Assembly: GCF_900090225.1 (NCBI RefSeq)
Contig: NZ_FMHY01000002.1
Coordinates: forward strand, 3,348,001 to 3,412,000
Length of the DNA stretch: 64,000 nucleotides
Direction of reading: 5' to 3'
Source of the DNA: Micromonospora eburnea
Lineage (GTDB): Bacteria; Actinomycetota; Actinomycetes; Mycobacteriales; Micromonosporaceae
Both the position numbers and the translations under genes were made by a program. Below, piece by piece: positions 53,322 to 62,900 of this stretch (the stretch's first letter is position 1; each line of letters starts with the position of its first letter). Below the pieces are notes generated by a model. The model made no database searches. It was not told the DNA's origin and was given only the letters and a program-made list of their open reading frames with translations.

Positions 53322-54196
53322 CCGTGCCACGGGCCCACGGCCCCGACGCCCCGGCCGAGAGCCTGCTGGCGATGCTGGTGGTGGTCGCGATCTGCGTACT
53401 CGCCGCCGGCTACGGCCGGGGCGTCCACGAGCTGTGGTACCGGCGCGGCGCGGGCGCGGTTCTGCCGGCCTGGCGGGTGGGCGCGTTCGGCACGGGGGTG
53501 CTGGTGGCGCTCGCCGCGGACCGAGGGCCGGTGCACGCGCTGGCCGAGTCCTCGTTCGCCGGACACATGACCCAGCACATGCTGCTCCTGCTGGTGGCCG
53601 GGCCGCTGCTCGCGGCCGGCGCCGTCGGGCTGCCGTTGAGCCTGGCCGCGCCGCCGCCGCTGCGCCGGCTGCTCGCCCGCTGCCGGGCGGCGCCACCGGT
53701 ACGCCGGCTGCGCCGGCCCACCACGTACGCCCTGCTGGCCGGGGCGGCGCAGATGGTCACGCTCTGGTTCTGGCACCTGCCGGGGCCGTACGTCGCGGCG
53801 GTGGACCAGCCCGTCGTGCACGCCGCCGAGCACCTGTGCCTGCTGGGCACGGCCTGGCTGTTCTGGGCGCCGCTGCTCGGCGCGTCCCGCCACCGGCCAC
53901 CCGCCCCGTTGACCGTGCTGCTGCTGGTGGGCACCATGCTGCCCGCCTCCGCCCTCGGCGCCGTGCTCACCTTCGCCCCGGAACCGGTCTATCCGGTGCG
54001 CGTGCTCGGCCCCGACCCGCTGACCGATCAGCAGCTCGCCGGGCTGCTGATGTGGGCGCCGATGGACGTGGTCGTACTGGTCGCGGCGCTCAGCGTGTTC
54101 CTGCGCTGGCTGTTGCGGATGGACCGCCCCGACAACGGAGCGTCGGCAGCCGGGCCGGTGACGGTTGCGGCCGGATCGGAAGGGATGGCTCGATGA
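53309..54196 (+). CDS. ctaG: CtaG-family oxidase assembly membrane protein (caa3_CtaG)
   Basis: A 295-residue protein with seven membrane segments. H-M-T-Q-H-M-L-L and the later W-F-W-H-L-P and H-A-A-E-H segments are the family's conserved His-rich sites, proposed to bind copper for caa3 oxidase assembly. The ATG lies inside the previous gene, and the stop overlaps the next ATG, so it is translationally coupled to both neighbours. Confidence 0.9.
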   Translation: MPAVTVPRAHGPDAPAESLLAMLVVVAICVLAAGYGRGVHELWYRRGAGAVLPAWRVGAFGTGVLVALAADRGPVHALAESSFAGHMTQHMLLLLVAGPLLAAGAVGLPLSLAAPPPLRRLLARCRAAPPVRRLRRPTTYALLAGAAQMVTLWFWHLPGPYVAAVDQPVVHAAEHLCLLGTAWLFWAPLLGASRHRPPAPLTVLLLVGTMLPASALGAVLTFAPEPVYPVRVLGPDPLTDQQLAGLLMWAPMDVVVLVAALSVFLRWLLRMDRPDNGASAAGPVTVAAGSEGMAR

Positions 54197-54588
54197 CGCT
54201 GACCCGTGCTCTCCGGGCGCTCGGCGCGGTTCTGGTCGGCCTGCCGATGGTCGTGGTCACCGGCTGTGCCTCGACTGCCCCGCCACCGCCGCCGCCGGAG
54301 TCGCGCAACGGGCGACCCGACCGGGGCGCGCAGCTCATCGCCCAGTACGGCTGCGGATCGTGCCACACCATCCCGGGCGTCAACCGCGCCGACGGGCTGG
54401 TGGGCCCGCCGCTGACCAGCTTCGGCGCCCGTACCTACATCGCCGGCGAGCTGCCGAACAACGCCGACAACCTCCGCCGCTGGATCACCGATCCGCAGTC
54501 CGTGGAGCCCGGCACCGCCATGCCCAACCTGGGCGTCAGCGCGATCGACGCGCAGGACATCGCCGCCTACCTGTACACCGCGAGGTGA
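54193..54588 (+). CDS. Class I cytochrome c lipoprotein
   Basis: A 131-residue lipoprotein with lipobox V-V-T-G-C (Cys25), a Pro-rich spacer (29-36) and one haem site C-G-S-C-H (54-58); axial Met lies in G-T-A-M-P. It should shuttle electrons on the outer membrane face between the bc complex and the oxidase, or receive them from another donor. Closely resembles the C-terminal haem domain of subunit II (axial Met motif G-N-A-M-P), so it may be a stand-alone paralogue of that domain. Confidence 0.9.
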   Translation: MTLTRALRALGAVLVGLPMVVVTGCASTAPPPPPPESRNGRPDRGAQLIAQYGCGSCHTIPGVNRADGLVGPPLTSFGARTYIAGELPNNADNLRRWITDPQSVEPGTAMPNLGVSAIDAQDIAAYLYTAR

Positions 54589-54591
54589 CCG

Positions 54592-55398
54592 ATGCGGCGT
54601 ACCCGACCGGCGACCCGGCTGCCCACCGCGTACCCGCACCGGGCCCTCGCGGCGGGGGCGGTGCTGCTGCTCGCCGCCGGCCCCGTGGCGCTCGCCCCCG
54701 CGCCGACCCCCACCGGGACCGCCGGCCCGGCGCCCACCGCGACCACCGGCCCGCCGGGGCCCGGCGATCGGGGCAGCCGGCTCTACCTGGAGAGCTGCGC
54801 GAGCTGCCACGGACCACAGGGGCAGGGCACCCAGCTCGGACCGTCCCTGATCGACGTCGGCGCGGCCTCGGTGGACTTCCAGGTCTCCACCGGGCGGATG
54901 CCGCTGACGCACGAGGAGCAGCAGCCCCGGCGCGGGCAGCCGGCCTTCTCGGCCGAGGACATCGCGGCGCTGGTCGACCACGTGTCGAGCTTCGGCGGCG
55001 GGCCGCGGATCCCGCGGGTCGCCCCGGGCAACCTCGGCTCGGGACGGGAGCTGTTCGCGGCGAACTGCGCGCCCTGCCACGGCGCGACCGGCGCCGGCGC
55101 GGTGCTGACCGACGGGTGGATCGCCCCACCGCTGGACCGGGCCACTCCCGTCCAGGTCGCCGAGGCGGTCCGGGTCGGCCCCGGGCTGATGCCGGTCTTT
55201 CCCAGCCAGGTGCTCAGCGACGCGCAGGTGAACGACCTGACCACGTACGTGGGACGGCTGCGTAGCGAGCGGCTGGACCGGGGTGGCAACCCGCTCGGGC
55301 GGCTCGGTCCGCTCGCCGAGGGACTGGTGGCCTGGCTGGTGGCGCTGGTGCTGCTGGTCGGCGCCGTCCGGTGGCTGGGCCGAAGGGCGGGGCGGTGA
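54592..55398 (+). CDS. qcrC: Diheme cytochrome c subunit of the bc complex
   Basis: A 268-residue membrane-anchored protein: N-terminal hydrophobic segment, two haem sites (C-A-S-C-H 69-73, C-A-P-C-H 159-163) and a C-terminal anchor (about 242-262). This is the QcrC plan of actinobacterial bc complexes, although the first haem lacks the usual Lys/Arg-rich lead. Starts three bases after the lipoprotein gene; its stop overlaps the Rieske GTG. Confidence 0.9.
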   Translation: MRRTRPATRLPTAYPHRALAAGAVLLLAAGPVALAPAPTPTGTAGPAPTATTGPPGPGDRGSRLYLESCASCHGPQGQGTQLGPSLIDVGAASVDFQVSTGRMPLTHEEQQPRRGQPAFSAEDIAALVDHVSSFGGGPRIPRVAPGNLGSGRELFAANCAPCHGATGAGAVLTDGWIAPPLDRATPVQVAEAVRVGPGLMPVFPSQVLSDAQVNDLTTYVGRLRSERLDRGGNPLGRLGPLAEGLVAWLVALVLLVGAVRWLGRRAGR

Positions 55399-56258
55399 GC
55401 GCCCGGCGTCCCCCGGCGGCCGAACGGGCGGCCGGCCGCCGCATCGTCACCGCCTGCCTGGTGAGCGCGGCCGGGGCGGTCGGCTTCGCCGTGGCGTACG
55501 GCCTCAATGCCGGACCCCGGTGGGAGGGCGTCTGCCTGGCGGTGGCCTTCGCCGGGCTGGCCGTGGGGCTCGCGCAGTGGGGGCGGCACCTCGTCCCGGT
55601 CGGCGGGTACGTCGAGGAGCACGAGGGGTTCACCTCGCCGCCGGACGAGCAGGCGATGACGGCGGCGGCGCTCACCGCGCCGGACAGCCCGGTCCGGCGG
55701 CGCGGCCTGCTGGCGGCCCTCGGGCTGGCGGTGACCGCGCTCGGCGTCGCCGCGCTGTTCCCGCTGCGCTCGCTGCTGCCCTGGAACCGCCGGCAGCCGA
55801 ACGAGGAGCTGTCGACCACCCCGTGGGGCCCGGGGGTCCGGCTGGTCGACCAGCAGGGCCGCCCGCTGCGGCCCGAGGACGTGCCGGCGGACACCATGGT
55901 CGGGGTCTTCCCGGAGGGCGCCGTCGACGCCGGGGACGGCCCCGCCTTCGCGGTCCGGCTGGCGCCGGAACGCTTCACCCGGCCGCCCTCCGGCGGTCAC
56001 CTCGACGGCCTGGTGGTCTGGTCGCTGCTGTGCACCCACGCCGGCTGCCCGGTCGGGCTCTATCTCAAGGGCACCGGACGGCTGCTGTGCCCCTGCCACC
56101 AGTCCTCGTTCGACCTGCTGGCCGACGCGCGCCCGGTGGCCGGCCCGGCCGCCCGGCCGCTGCCGGGCCTGCCGATCGAGGTCGGCCCGGACGGGTTCCT
56201 GCGCGCCACCGGTGACTTCACCGGCCCACCCGGCGCCGGCTTCTGGAGGCGGCAGTGA
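55395..56258 (+). CDS. qcrA: Rieske iron-sulfur subunit of the bc complex
   Basis: A 287-residue protein with three hydrophobic segments in the first 125 residues, as in actinobacterial QcrA, then the Rieske domain with C-T-H-A-G-C (C213, H215) and C-P-C-H (C232, H235) around the [2Fe-2S] cluster; the outer cysteines C218 and C234 should form a disulfide. GTG start overlapping the qcrC stop, and GTG of qcrB overlapping its own stop. Confidence 0.93.
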   Translation: MSARRPPAAERAAGRRIVTACLVSAAGAVGFAVAYGLNAGPRWEGVCLAVAFAGLAVGLAQWGRHLVPVGGYVEEHEGFTSPPDEQAMTAAALTAPDSPVRRRGLLAALGLAVTALGVAALFPLRSLLPWNRRQPNEELSTTPWGPGVRLVDQQGRPLRPEDVPADTMVGVFPEGAVDAGDGPAFAVRLAPERFTRPPSGGHLDGLVVWSLLCTHAGCPVGLYLKGTGRLLCPCHQSSFDLLADARPVAGPAARPLPGLPIEVGPDGFLRATGDFTGPPGAGFWRRQ

Positions 56259-58021
56259 TCACCGACCGGCTGGCCCGGGCGCTGGACGACCGGCTGCGGC
56301 TCTCCCCGATCACCCGACGCGCGCTGGCGAAGATCTTCCCCGACCACTGGGCGTTCATGCTGGGCGAGGTGGCGCTCTACTCGTTCGTCGCGCTGATCCT
56401 GACCGGCGTCTACCTGACCTTCTTCTTCGAGGCCAGCTCCGCCGACCGGGTCTACCACGGCGAGTACGCGCCACTGGACGGCGCCACCACCTCCGCCGCG
56501 TACGCCTCGACGGTCCGGCTGAGCTGGGACGTACGGGCCGGGCTGCTGATCCGGCAGACCCATCACTGGGCGGCGCTGCTCTTCGTCGCCGCGATCGTGC
56601 TGCACCTGAGCCGGATCTTCTTCACCGGGGCGTTCCGCCGGCCGCGCGAACTGAACTGGCTGATCGGCGTCACCATGCTCGCCCTCGCCCTGGCCAACGG
56701 CTTCACCGGCTACTCGATGCCGGACGACCTGCTCTCCGGTCTGGGCCTGCGGATCCTCGTCTCGGTGGTGGAGTCGATCCCCCTGGTCGGGACGTGGCTG
56801 GTGGCGCTCGGCCTCGGCGGCGAGTTCCCCTCCGACGCACTGATCCCGCGGCTGTTCATCACCCACGTTCTGCTGGTGCCCGCGATCCTGGTCGCCCTCG
56901 TGTCGCTGCACCTGGGCATCCTGGTTCGGCAGAAGCACAGCCAGTTCCCGGGCCCCGGGCGGACCGAGCACAACGTGGTCGGGTCCCGGCTGTGGCCGAG
57001 CTACACGCTGCGTACGCTCGCCCTGTTCGCCTGGGTGCTGGCGGTGCTGTTCGCCCTCGGTGGCCTGGTGCAGATCAATCCGGTCTGGATCTACGGCCCG
57101 TTCGAGCCGGCCCAGTCCACCTCGCCGGCCCAGCCGGACTGGTACGTCGCCTGGGGGGATGGCGCGCTGCGCCTCTTCCCGCCGTGGGAGTTCCGCATCG
57201 CCGGCTACCTCGTGCCGGCGCCGTTCTGGCCGGGTGTGGTGCTCGGCGGCGTCAGCTTCCTCGCCCTCTACGCCTGGCCGTTCCTCGAACGTCGGCGCAC
57301 CCGGGACCGCCGGCCACACCAACTCCTCGACCGGCCCCGCGACCATCCGGTCCGGCTGGGTGTGGGCGTCGGCGCGTTGACGTTCTTCGTGGTGCTGGTG
57401 GTCGCCGGCGGGGACGACATCCTGGCCCGGCTGCTGCGGGTGCCCGTCTACGACCTGCTCGGGGTGTTCCGGGTGCTCGCGCTCGTGCTGCCGGTCCTGA
57501 CCGGGCTGGTCGCCTACCTGGTCGCGCGGGCGCTACGCCGCGGCGACGCCGCCAGTCTCGGCGAGCTGACCCGGGCGGACCTGCGACGGGCCGCCGGCCC
57601 CGCCCCGGCACCCCGTGCCGACGAGGGCGGCGTCGAGACACCCGCCCCGGACCGGCCGGGCGAGCGGATCGAGCTGTGGCCGGAGGACGGGCTGTGGCGG
57701 TGGCGCTACCGCGACGAGGCCGGACAGGTCGCGCTCACCGGCAACCGTGTGGTGCGCTCGGAGGAGGAGGCGGTGGAGGCGTCCCGGCTCGCGTACCCCG
57801 GGGTCGACCGGGTGGTGGTGCCCGGCCCGCCGCCCCCGCCGCCCGGCCGGGTGCGCACCGCCCTGCAGCGCTGGGGCCGCGTCGCCGCCGCCGGATCGTT
57901 GCTGGTCGGCCTCCTCGCCGACCGCCGGCGGCGGCGCGGGGAGCGAGGCGGGGAGCGAGGCGGGGAGCGGGGTGGGGAGCGGGGTGGGGAGCGTGTGCGG
58001 CCGCGCGATCCGGCCGAGTGA
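56255..58021 (+). CDS. qcrB: Cytochrome b subunit of the bc complex with extended C-terminus
   Basis: A 588-residue protein. Haem-ligand His pairs are visible (T-H-H-W-A-A-L-L then H-L-S in one helix region; F-I-T-H-V and L-H-L-G in another), and Q-P-D-W-Y is the quinol-site P-E-W-Y equivalent. The cytochrome b core ends near residue 440. It is followed by an unusual soluble extension: W-R-W-R-Y-R-D-E-A (about 475-520), perhaps a DUF1508-like small domain, and a (R-G-G-E) repeat tail. Family members are usually near 540 residues or shorter without this tail. Last gene of the respiratory operon. Confidence 0.88.
   Translation: MITDRLARALDDRLRLSPITRRALAKIFPDHWAFMLGEVALYSFVALILTGVYLTFFFEASSADRVYHGEYAPLDGATTSAAYASTVRLSWDVRAGLLIRQTHHWAALLFVAAIVLHLSRIFFTGAFRRPRELNWLIGVTMLALALANGFTGYSMPDDLLSGLGLRILVSVVESIPLVGTWLVALGLGGEFPSDALIPRLFITHVLLVPAILVALVSLHLGILVRQKHSQFPGPGRTEHNVVGSRLWPSYTLRTLALFAWVLAVLFALGGLVQINPVWIYGPFEPAQSTSPAQPDWYVAWGDGALRLFPPWEFRIAGYLVPAPFWPGVVLGGVSFLALYAWPFLERRRTRDRRPHQLLDRPRDHPVRLGVGVGALTFFVVLVVAGGDDILARLLRVPVYDLLGVFRVLALVLPVLTGLVAYLVARALRRGDAASLGELTRADLRRAAGPAPAPRADEGGVETPAPDRPGERIELWPEDGLWRWRYRDEAGQVALTGNRVVRSEEEAVEASRLAYPGVDRVVVPGPPPPPPGRVRTALQRWGRVAAAGSLLVGLLADRRRRRGERGGERGGERGGERGGERVRPRDPAE
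57938..57994 (+). repeat. 12-bp tandem repeats encoding the (RGGE)n tail of cytochrome b
   Basis: About four to five imperfect 12-base units of the form GGGGAGCGAGGC give R-G-G-E-R-G-G-E repeats in the last 30 residues of QcrB. In-frame units make the tail prone to length change by slippage. Confidence 0.75.
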
Positions 58022-58024
58022 GGC

Positions 58025-58044
58025 CGGGCCGGCCGCCCGGCCCG
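58025..58044 (+). terminator. Candidate terminator after qcrB
   Basis: CGGGCCGG and CCGGCCCG form an 8-bp stem with a CCGC loop immediately after the qcrB stop. No U-tract. The remaining 160 bases to the ThDP enzyme start show no gene; a promoter for it cannot be read with confidence. Confidence 0.5.
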
Positions 58045-58207
58045 CGCCCGGTGCCACCGCTGCCGGGCATCCCATCGGATCGGAGGTTTGCCGGCAAGGC
58101 GCGCGGGTAGCTGGCGGGGCATCGGGACGTCCGGTGCCCGGCTTCGCCCGCCGCCCTTGGCGCCCGCTGCCGGCGGCAGCGCGGAAGCCCAGATCAGGAG
58201 GCGTGAG

Positions 58208-59974
58208 GTGCAGGAGATCGTAGGCGACAGCCTGGCCCGACGACTGGTGGAGTGGGGCGTCGACACCGTCTTCGGCCTGCCCGGCGACGGCATCAACGGG
58301 CTGATGGAGGGCTTCCGCCGGCAGCGGGAGAAGCTGAGGTTCGTGCTGGTGCACCACGAGGAGGCGGCGGCCTTCATGGCCACCGGCTACGCCAAGGCCA
58401 CCGGCCGGATCGGCGTCTGCGCCGCCACCTCCGGCCCGGGCGCCATCCACCTGCTCAACGGGCTGTACGACGCCAAACTCGACCACGTGCCGGTACTGGC
58501 CATCACCGGTATGCAGGAGACCTCGGTGCTCGGTTCCCACTACCAGCAGGAGGTGCACACCCCGCTGCTCTACCAGGACGTGGCGGCCTACAACCTGATG
58601 GTCACCAACCCGCAGCAGATGCCCGGGGTGGTGGACATCGCCATCCGGCACGCCCTGGCCATGCGGACGGTGGCCCACCTGACCTTCCCCAACGACGTGC
58701 AGGTCGCCGCGGCGGGGTCGGACCCGTACCGGCATGTCAGCCCGGGCGAGCCGCCGATGAGCAGCCCCGTCGCGTCGCAGCCGCCGGTGCCGGCGGCGCA
58801 GGCCGACCTGGCCCGGGCGGCGGAGGTGCTCAACGCCGGCAAGAAGGTGGCCATGCTGGTCGGCGTGGGAGCCCGGCACGCCCGCGACGAGATCATCGCG
58901 GTGGCCGAGGCGCTGGCCAGTCCGATCGTCAAGACCCTGCCCGGCAAGATGGTGGTGCCGGACGACCACCCGCTCACCACCGGCGGTCTCGGCCTGCTCG
59001 GCACCAAGCCGAGCGAGGAGCTGATGGAGGAGTGCGACACGCTGCTGATGGTCGGCACCTCCTTCCCGTACGGGAAGTACCTGCCGAAGCCGGGGCAGGC
59101 CCGGGTGGTGCAGATCGACATCGACGCCAGCCTGCTCGGCCTGCGGCTGCCGGTGGACGCGGCGGTCACCGCCGACGCCCGGCTGGCGTTGCAGCAGCTG
59201 CTGCCGATGCTCCAGCCTCGCTCGGACCGGTCCTTCCTGGAGAGGTACCAGCGGGAACGGGACGCCTGGCGCTCCGACATGGTCGCGCTGCAGGACCCGT
59301 CCCGCGACCCGATCGCCCCGCAGTACCTGATCAGCTGCGTCGACGAGGCGGCCACCTCCGACGCGATCCTGACCTGCGACTCCGGCACCATCGCCACCTG
59401 GGCGGCCCGGCACTGGACCATCCGCGGCAACCGGGAGTTCTATCTCTCCGGCAACCTCGCCACGATGGCGCCGGGCCTGCCGTACGCGGTCGCCATGCAG
59501 CACGCGTACCCGGGGCGGCAGGTGATCGCCTTCGTCGGCGACGGCGGGTTCGCCATGCTGATGGCCGAGTTCCTCACCGCCGCGCGGCACGAACTGCCGA
59601 TCAAGGTGATCATCAACAACAACAACGCGTACGGGCAGATCCTCTGGGAACAGATCATCCTCGGCTATCCCGAGTACGCGGTGCGGCACCGGCAGCCGGA
59701 GGCGGACTTTGCTGCCTGGGCGCGGGCCTGCGGCGGCTACGGCGCCAAGGTCACCGACCCGAAGGCGCTGCCCGGGGCGATCCGGGAGGCCCTCGCCCAC
59801 CCGGGCCCGGCGCTGGTCGACTGCGACGTCAACCCGAACGAGCCGCCGATGCCCGGTAAGGTCCGGTACGAGCAGGCGAAACACTTCACCGAGGCGTTCC
59901 TGCGCGGCCAGCCGCACAAGGTCGCCACCATGGCGACCGTCGCCCGCGACAAGATCAACGAGTTGCGGTCGTGA
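58208..59974 (+). CDS. poxB: Pyruvate oxidase-like ThDP-dependent enzyme
   Basis: A 588-residue enzyme with the three-domain ThDP fold. The activating Glu lies in H-H-E-E-A-A-A-F-M-A (about 50-60); the ThDP/Mg motif runs from G-D-G-G-F to N-N-N-N (about 444-475); the middle domain fits FAD. The pattern T-S-V-L-G-S-H-Y-Q-Q and the F-G-L-P-G-D-G-I-N-G start resemble pyruvate oxidases/dehydrogenases of the PoxB group. These convert pyruvate to acetate and CO2, passing electrons to quinone or O2. GTG start with AGGAGG 6 bases upstream. Directly behind the bc-oxidase operon, it may supply the quinol pool. Acetolactate synthase-like or other activity cannot be excluded. Confidence 0.85.
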   Translation: MQEIVGDSLARRLVEWGVDTVFGLPGDGINGLMEGFRRQREKLRFVLVHHEEAAAFMATGYAKATGRIGVCAATSGPGAIHLLNGLYDAKLDHVPVLAITGMQETSVLGSHYQQEVHTPLLYQDVAAYNLMVTNPQQMPGVVDIAIRHALAMRTVAHLTFPNDVQVAAAGSDPYRHVSPGEPPMSSPVASQPPVPAAQADLARAAEVLNAGKKVAMLVGVGARHARDEIIAVAEALASPIVKTLPGKMVVPDDHPLTTGGLGLLGTKPSEELMEECDTLLMVGTSFPYGKYLPKPGQARVVQIDIDASLLGLRLPVDAAVTADARLALQQLLPMLQPRSDRSFLERYQRERDAWRSDMVALQDPSRDPIAPQYLISCVDEAATSDAILTCDSGTIATWAARHWTIRGNREFYLSGNLATMAPGLPYAVAMQHAYPGRQVIAFVGDGGFAMLMAEFLTAARHELPIKVIINNNNAYGQILWEQIILGYPEYAVRHRQPEADFAAWARACGGYGAKVTDPKALPGAIREALAHPGPALVDCDVNPNEPPMPGKVRYEQAKHFTEAFLRGQPHKVATMATVARDKINELRS

Positions 59975-62900
59975 CCCGGGTCGCCGCTCGTCCGGTCGCG
60001 CTGCCCGACCCGGTGACCCGGGCGCCCGCGCCCGTCACCGACGTGGACCTCGACGCCCTGGCCGCACGGCTGCGCCCGGTGGTCGACGGCGAGGTCCGGT
60101 TCGACGCCGGCTCCCGCGGCGCGTACTCGACGGACGGCTCCAACTACCGGCAGGTGCCGCTCGGCGTGGTCGTGCCGCGTACCGTCGAGGCCGCCGTCGC
60201 CGCGATCGAGGTGTGCCGCCGGATGGACGTCCCCGTGCTCTCCCGGGGCGGTGGCACGAGCCTGGCCGGCGAGTGCACGAACACCGCCGTCGTGATCGAC
60301 TGGTCGAAGTACTGCAACCGGCTGATCGAGGTGGACGCCGAGGCGAAGACGTGCCTGGTGGAGCCGGGCATCGTGCTGGACACGCTCAACGAGCTGTTGG
60401 CCCCGTACAGGTTGGAGTTCGGCCCCAGGCCGGCGACCCACAACCACTGCACCATCGGCGGGATGATCGGCAACAACTCGTGCGGGTCGACGGCGCAGCG
60501 CACCGGCAAGACGGTCGACAACCTCGTCGAGATGGAGGTGCTGCTCTACGACGGCACTCGGATGTGGGTCGGCGAGACCGGCGACGAGGCGTACGCCGAG
60601 ATCCAGCGTCGGGGTGGCCGCCAGGCCGAGATCTACCGCCAGTTGCGGGCCCTGCGGGACGAGTACCTGAGCGACATCCGCACCCGCTACCCGGACATTC
60701 CTCGGCGGGTGTCCGGCTACAACCTGGACAGCCTGCTGCCGGAAAAGAACTTTCACGTGGGGCAGGCGCTGGTCGGCTCGGAGAACACCCTGGTCACCGT
60801 GCTGCGGGCCCGGCTGAAGCTGGTCCCGGTGGTGCCGGCCAAGGCGATGGTCTTCCTCGGCTACCCGGACATCGCCACCGCGGCCGACGACGTGAAGCAC
60901 ATTCTGCCGCACGATCCGATCGCCCTAGAGGGGCTCGACGACAAGCTGATCAACTTCGAGAAGCGCAAGCACCTGCACCCCGGCGCCCTGCACCTGCTGC
61001 CGCAGGGGGGCGGGTGGCTGATGGTCCAGATGGGCGGGCACACACCGGAACAGGCGGAGGACGCCCTCGCCCGGATGCTGCACGCGTTGCGGCGCGACGG
61101 CGGGCCCACCGTGCACCGCTTCGACGACGAGGCCCACGAGAAACAGATGTGGCAGGTACGCGAGTCCGGGCTCGGCGCGACCGCCCGGGTACCGGGCGAG
61201 GCGGACACCTGGGAGGGCTGGGAGGACTCGGCCGTACCGCCGGAGCGCCTCGGCGACTACCTGCGCGATCTCGACACGCTCTACCGGGAGTACGGCTACG
61301 AACAGGCGTCGCTGTACGGGCACTTCGGGCAGGGGTGCGTGCACACCCGGATCCCGTTCAAGCTGAACACCGCCGACGGCGTACGGCAGTTCCGCTCGTT
61401 CATCGAGCGCGCCGCCGACCTGGTGGTGTCGTACGGCGGCTCCTTCTCCGGCGAGCACGGCGACGGACAGTCCCGGGGCGAACTGCTGCCGAAGATGTTC
61501 GGCGACCGGCTGATCCGCGCCTTCGGCCAGTTCAAGGCCATCTTCGACCCGGACAACCGGATGAACCCGGGCAAGGTCGTCGCCCCGTACCCGCTCGACA
61601 GCCACCTGCGGATCGGGGTCGACTACAACCACGGCGGCTGGGAGACCCACTTCCGCTACCCCGACGACTCCGGCAGCTTCGGCCGGGCCGTGCTGCGCTG
61701 CGTCGGAGTCGGCAAGTGCCGGCGCCAGCACGGCGGGGTGATGTGCCCGTCGTACATGGTCACCCGGGAGGAGGAGCACTCGACGCGGGGCCGGGCCCGG
61801 CTGCTGTTCGAGATGCTCGACGGCACCGCCCGGGGCGGGGTCGTCGACGACGGCTGGCGTTCCGACGCCGTCCGGGACGCCCTCGACCTCTGCCTGGCCT
61901 GCAAGGGCTGCAAGCGGGACTGCCCGGTCAACGTGGACATGGCCACCTACAAGGCGGAGTTCCTGTCCCATCACTACGCCGGGCGGCTGCGCCCCCGGTC
62001 GCACTACTCGATGGGCTGGCTCCCGGTGGCCGCCGCGCTCGCCGCCGCCGCGCCCCGGGCGGTGAACGCGTTAGCGCAGGCCCCCGGGCTGGGCCGGCTC
62101 GCGAAGGCGGTCGGCGGCATCGACCGGCGCCGCGACATCCCGCTGTTCGCCCCGGAGTCGTTCCAACGCTGGTTCGCCCGCCGGACACCGCACGGGGACG
62201 GCTCCCGCGGCGAGGTGCTGCTCTGGCCGGACACCTTCACCAACCACCTCCACCCCGGCATCGGGCGGGCCGCGGTCGAGGTGCTGGAGGCGGCCGGCTG
62301 GCGGGTACGGGTGCCGGACCGGCCGGTCTGCTGCGGCCTGACCTGGATCTCCACCGGCCAGCTCGGCATGGCCAAGCGGGTGCTCCAGCGGACCGTGGAC
62401 GTGCTGCGCCCGCACCTGCGGGCCGGCACCCGGGTGGTCGGGCTGGAACCGAGCTGCACGGCCGTGTTCCGCAGCGACGCCCACGAGCTGTTCCCCGACG
62501 ATCACGACGTCGCCAAGCTGCACGAGCAGACCGTCACCCTGGCCGAGCTGCTGCACGACCACAGCCCCGGCTGGCGACCGCCCCGGCTGCCCGCGCACGC
62601 CCTGATCCAGACCCACTGCCACCAGCACGCGATCCTGGGCACCGTCGCCGACCAGGCGGTGCTGGCCGAGGCCGGGGTGCGCGCCGACTTCCTCGACTCC
62701 GGCTGTTGCGGCCTGGCCGGCAACTTCGGCTTCGAGCAGGGGCACTACGAGGTCTCCGAGGCGTGCGCCGAACGGGTGCTGCTGCCCGCCGTACGCGACG
62801 CCGCCGACACCGACGTCATCCTCGCCGACGGCTTCAGCTGCCGTACCCAGGTCGAGCAGAGCGCGGCGGACGGCCGCCGGGCGATCCACCTGGCCGAGTT

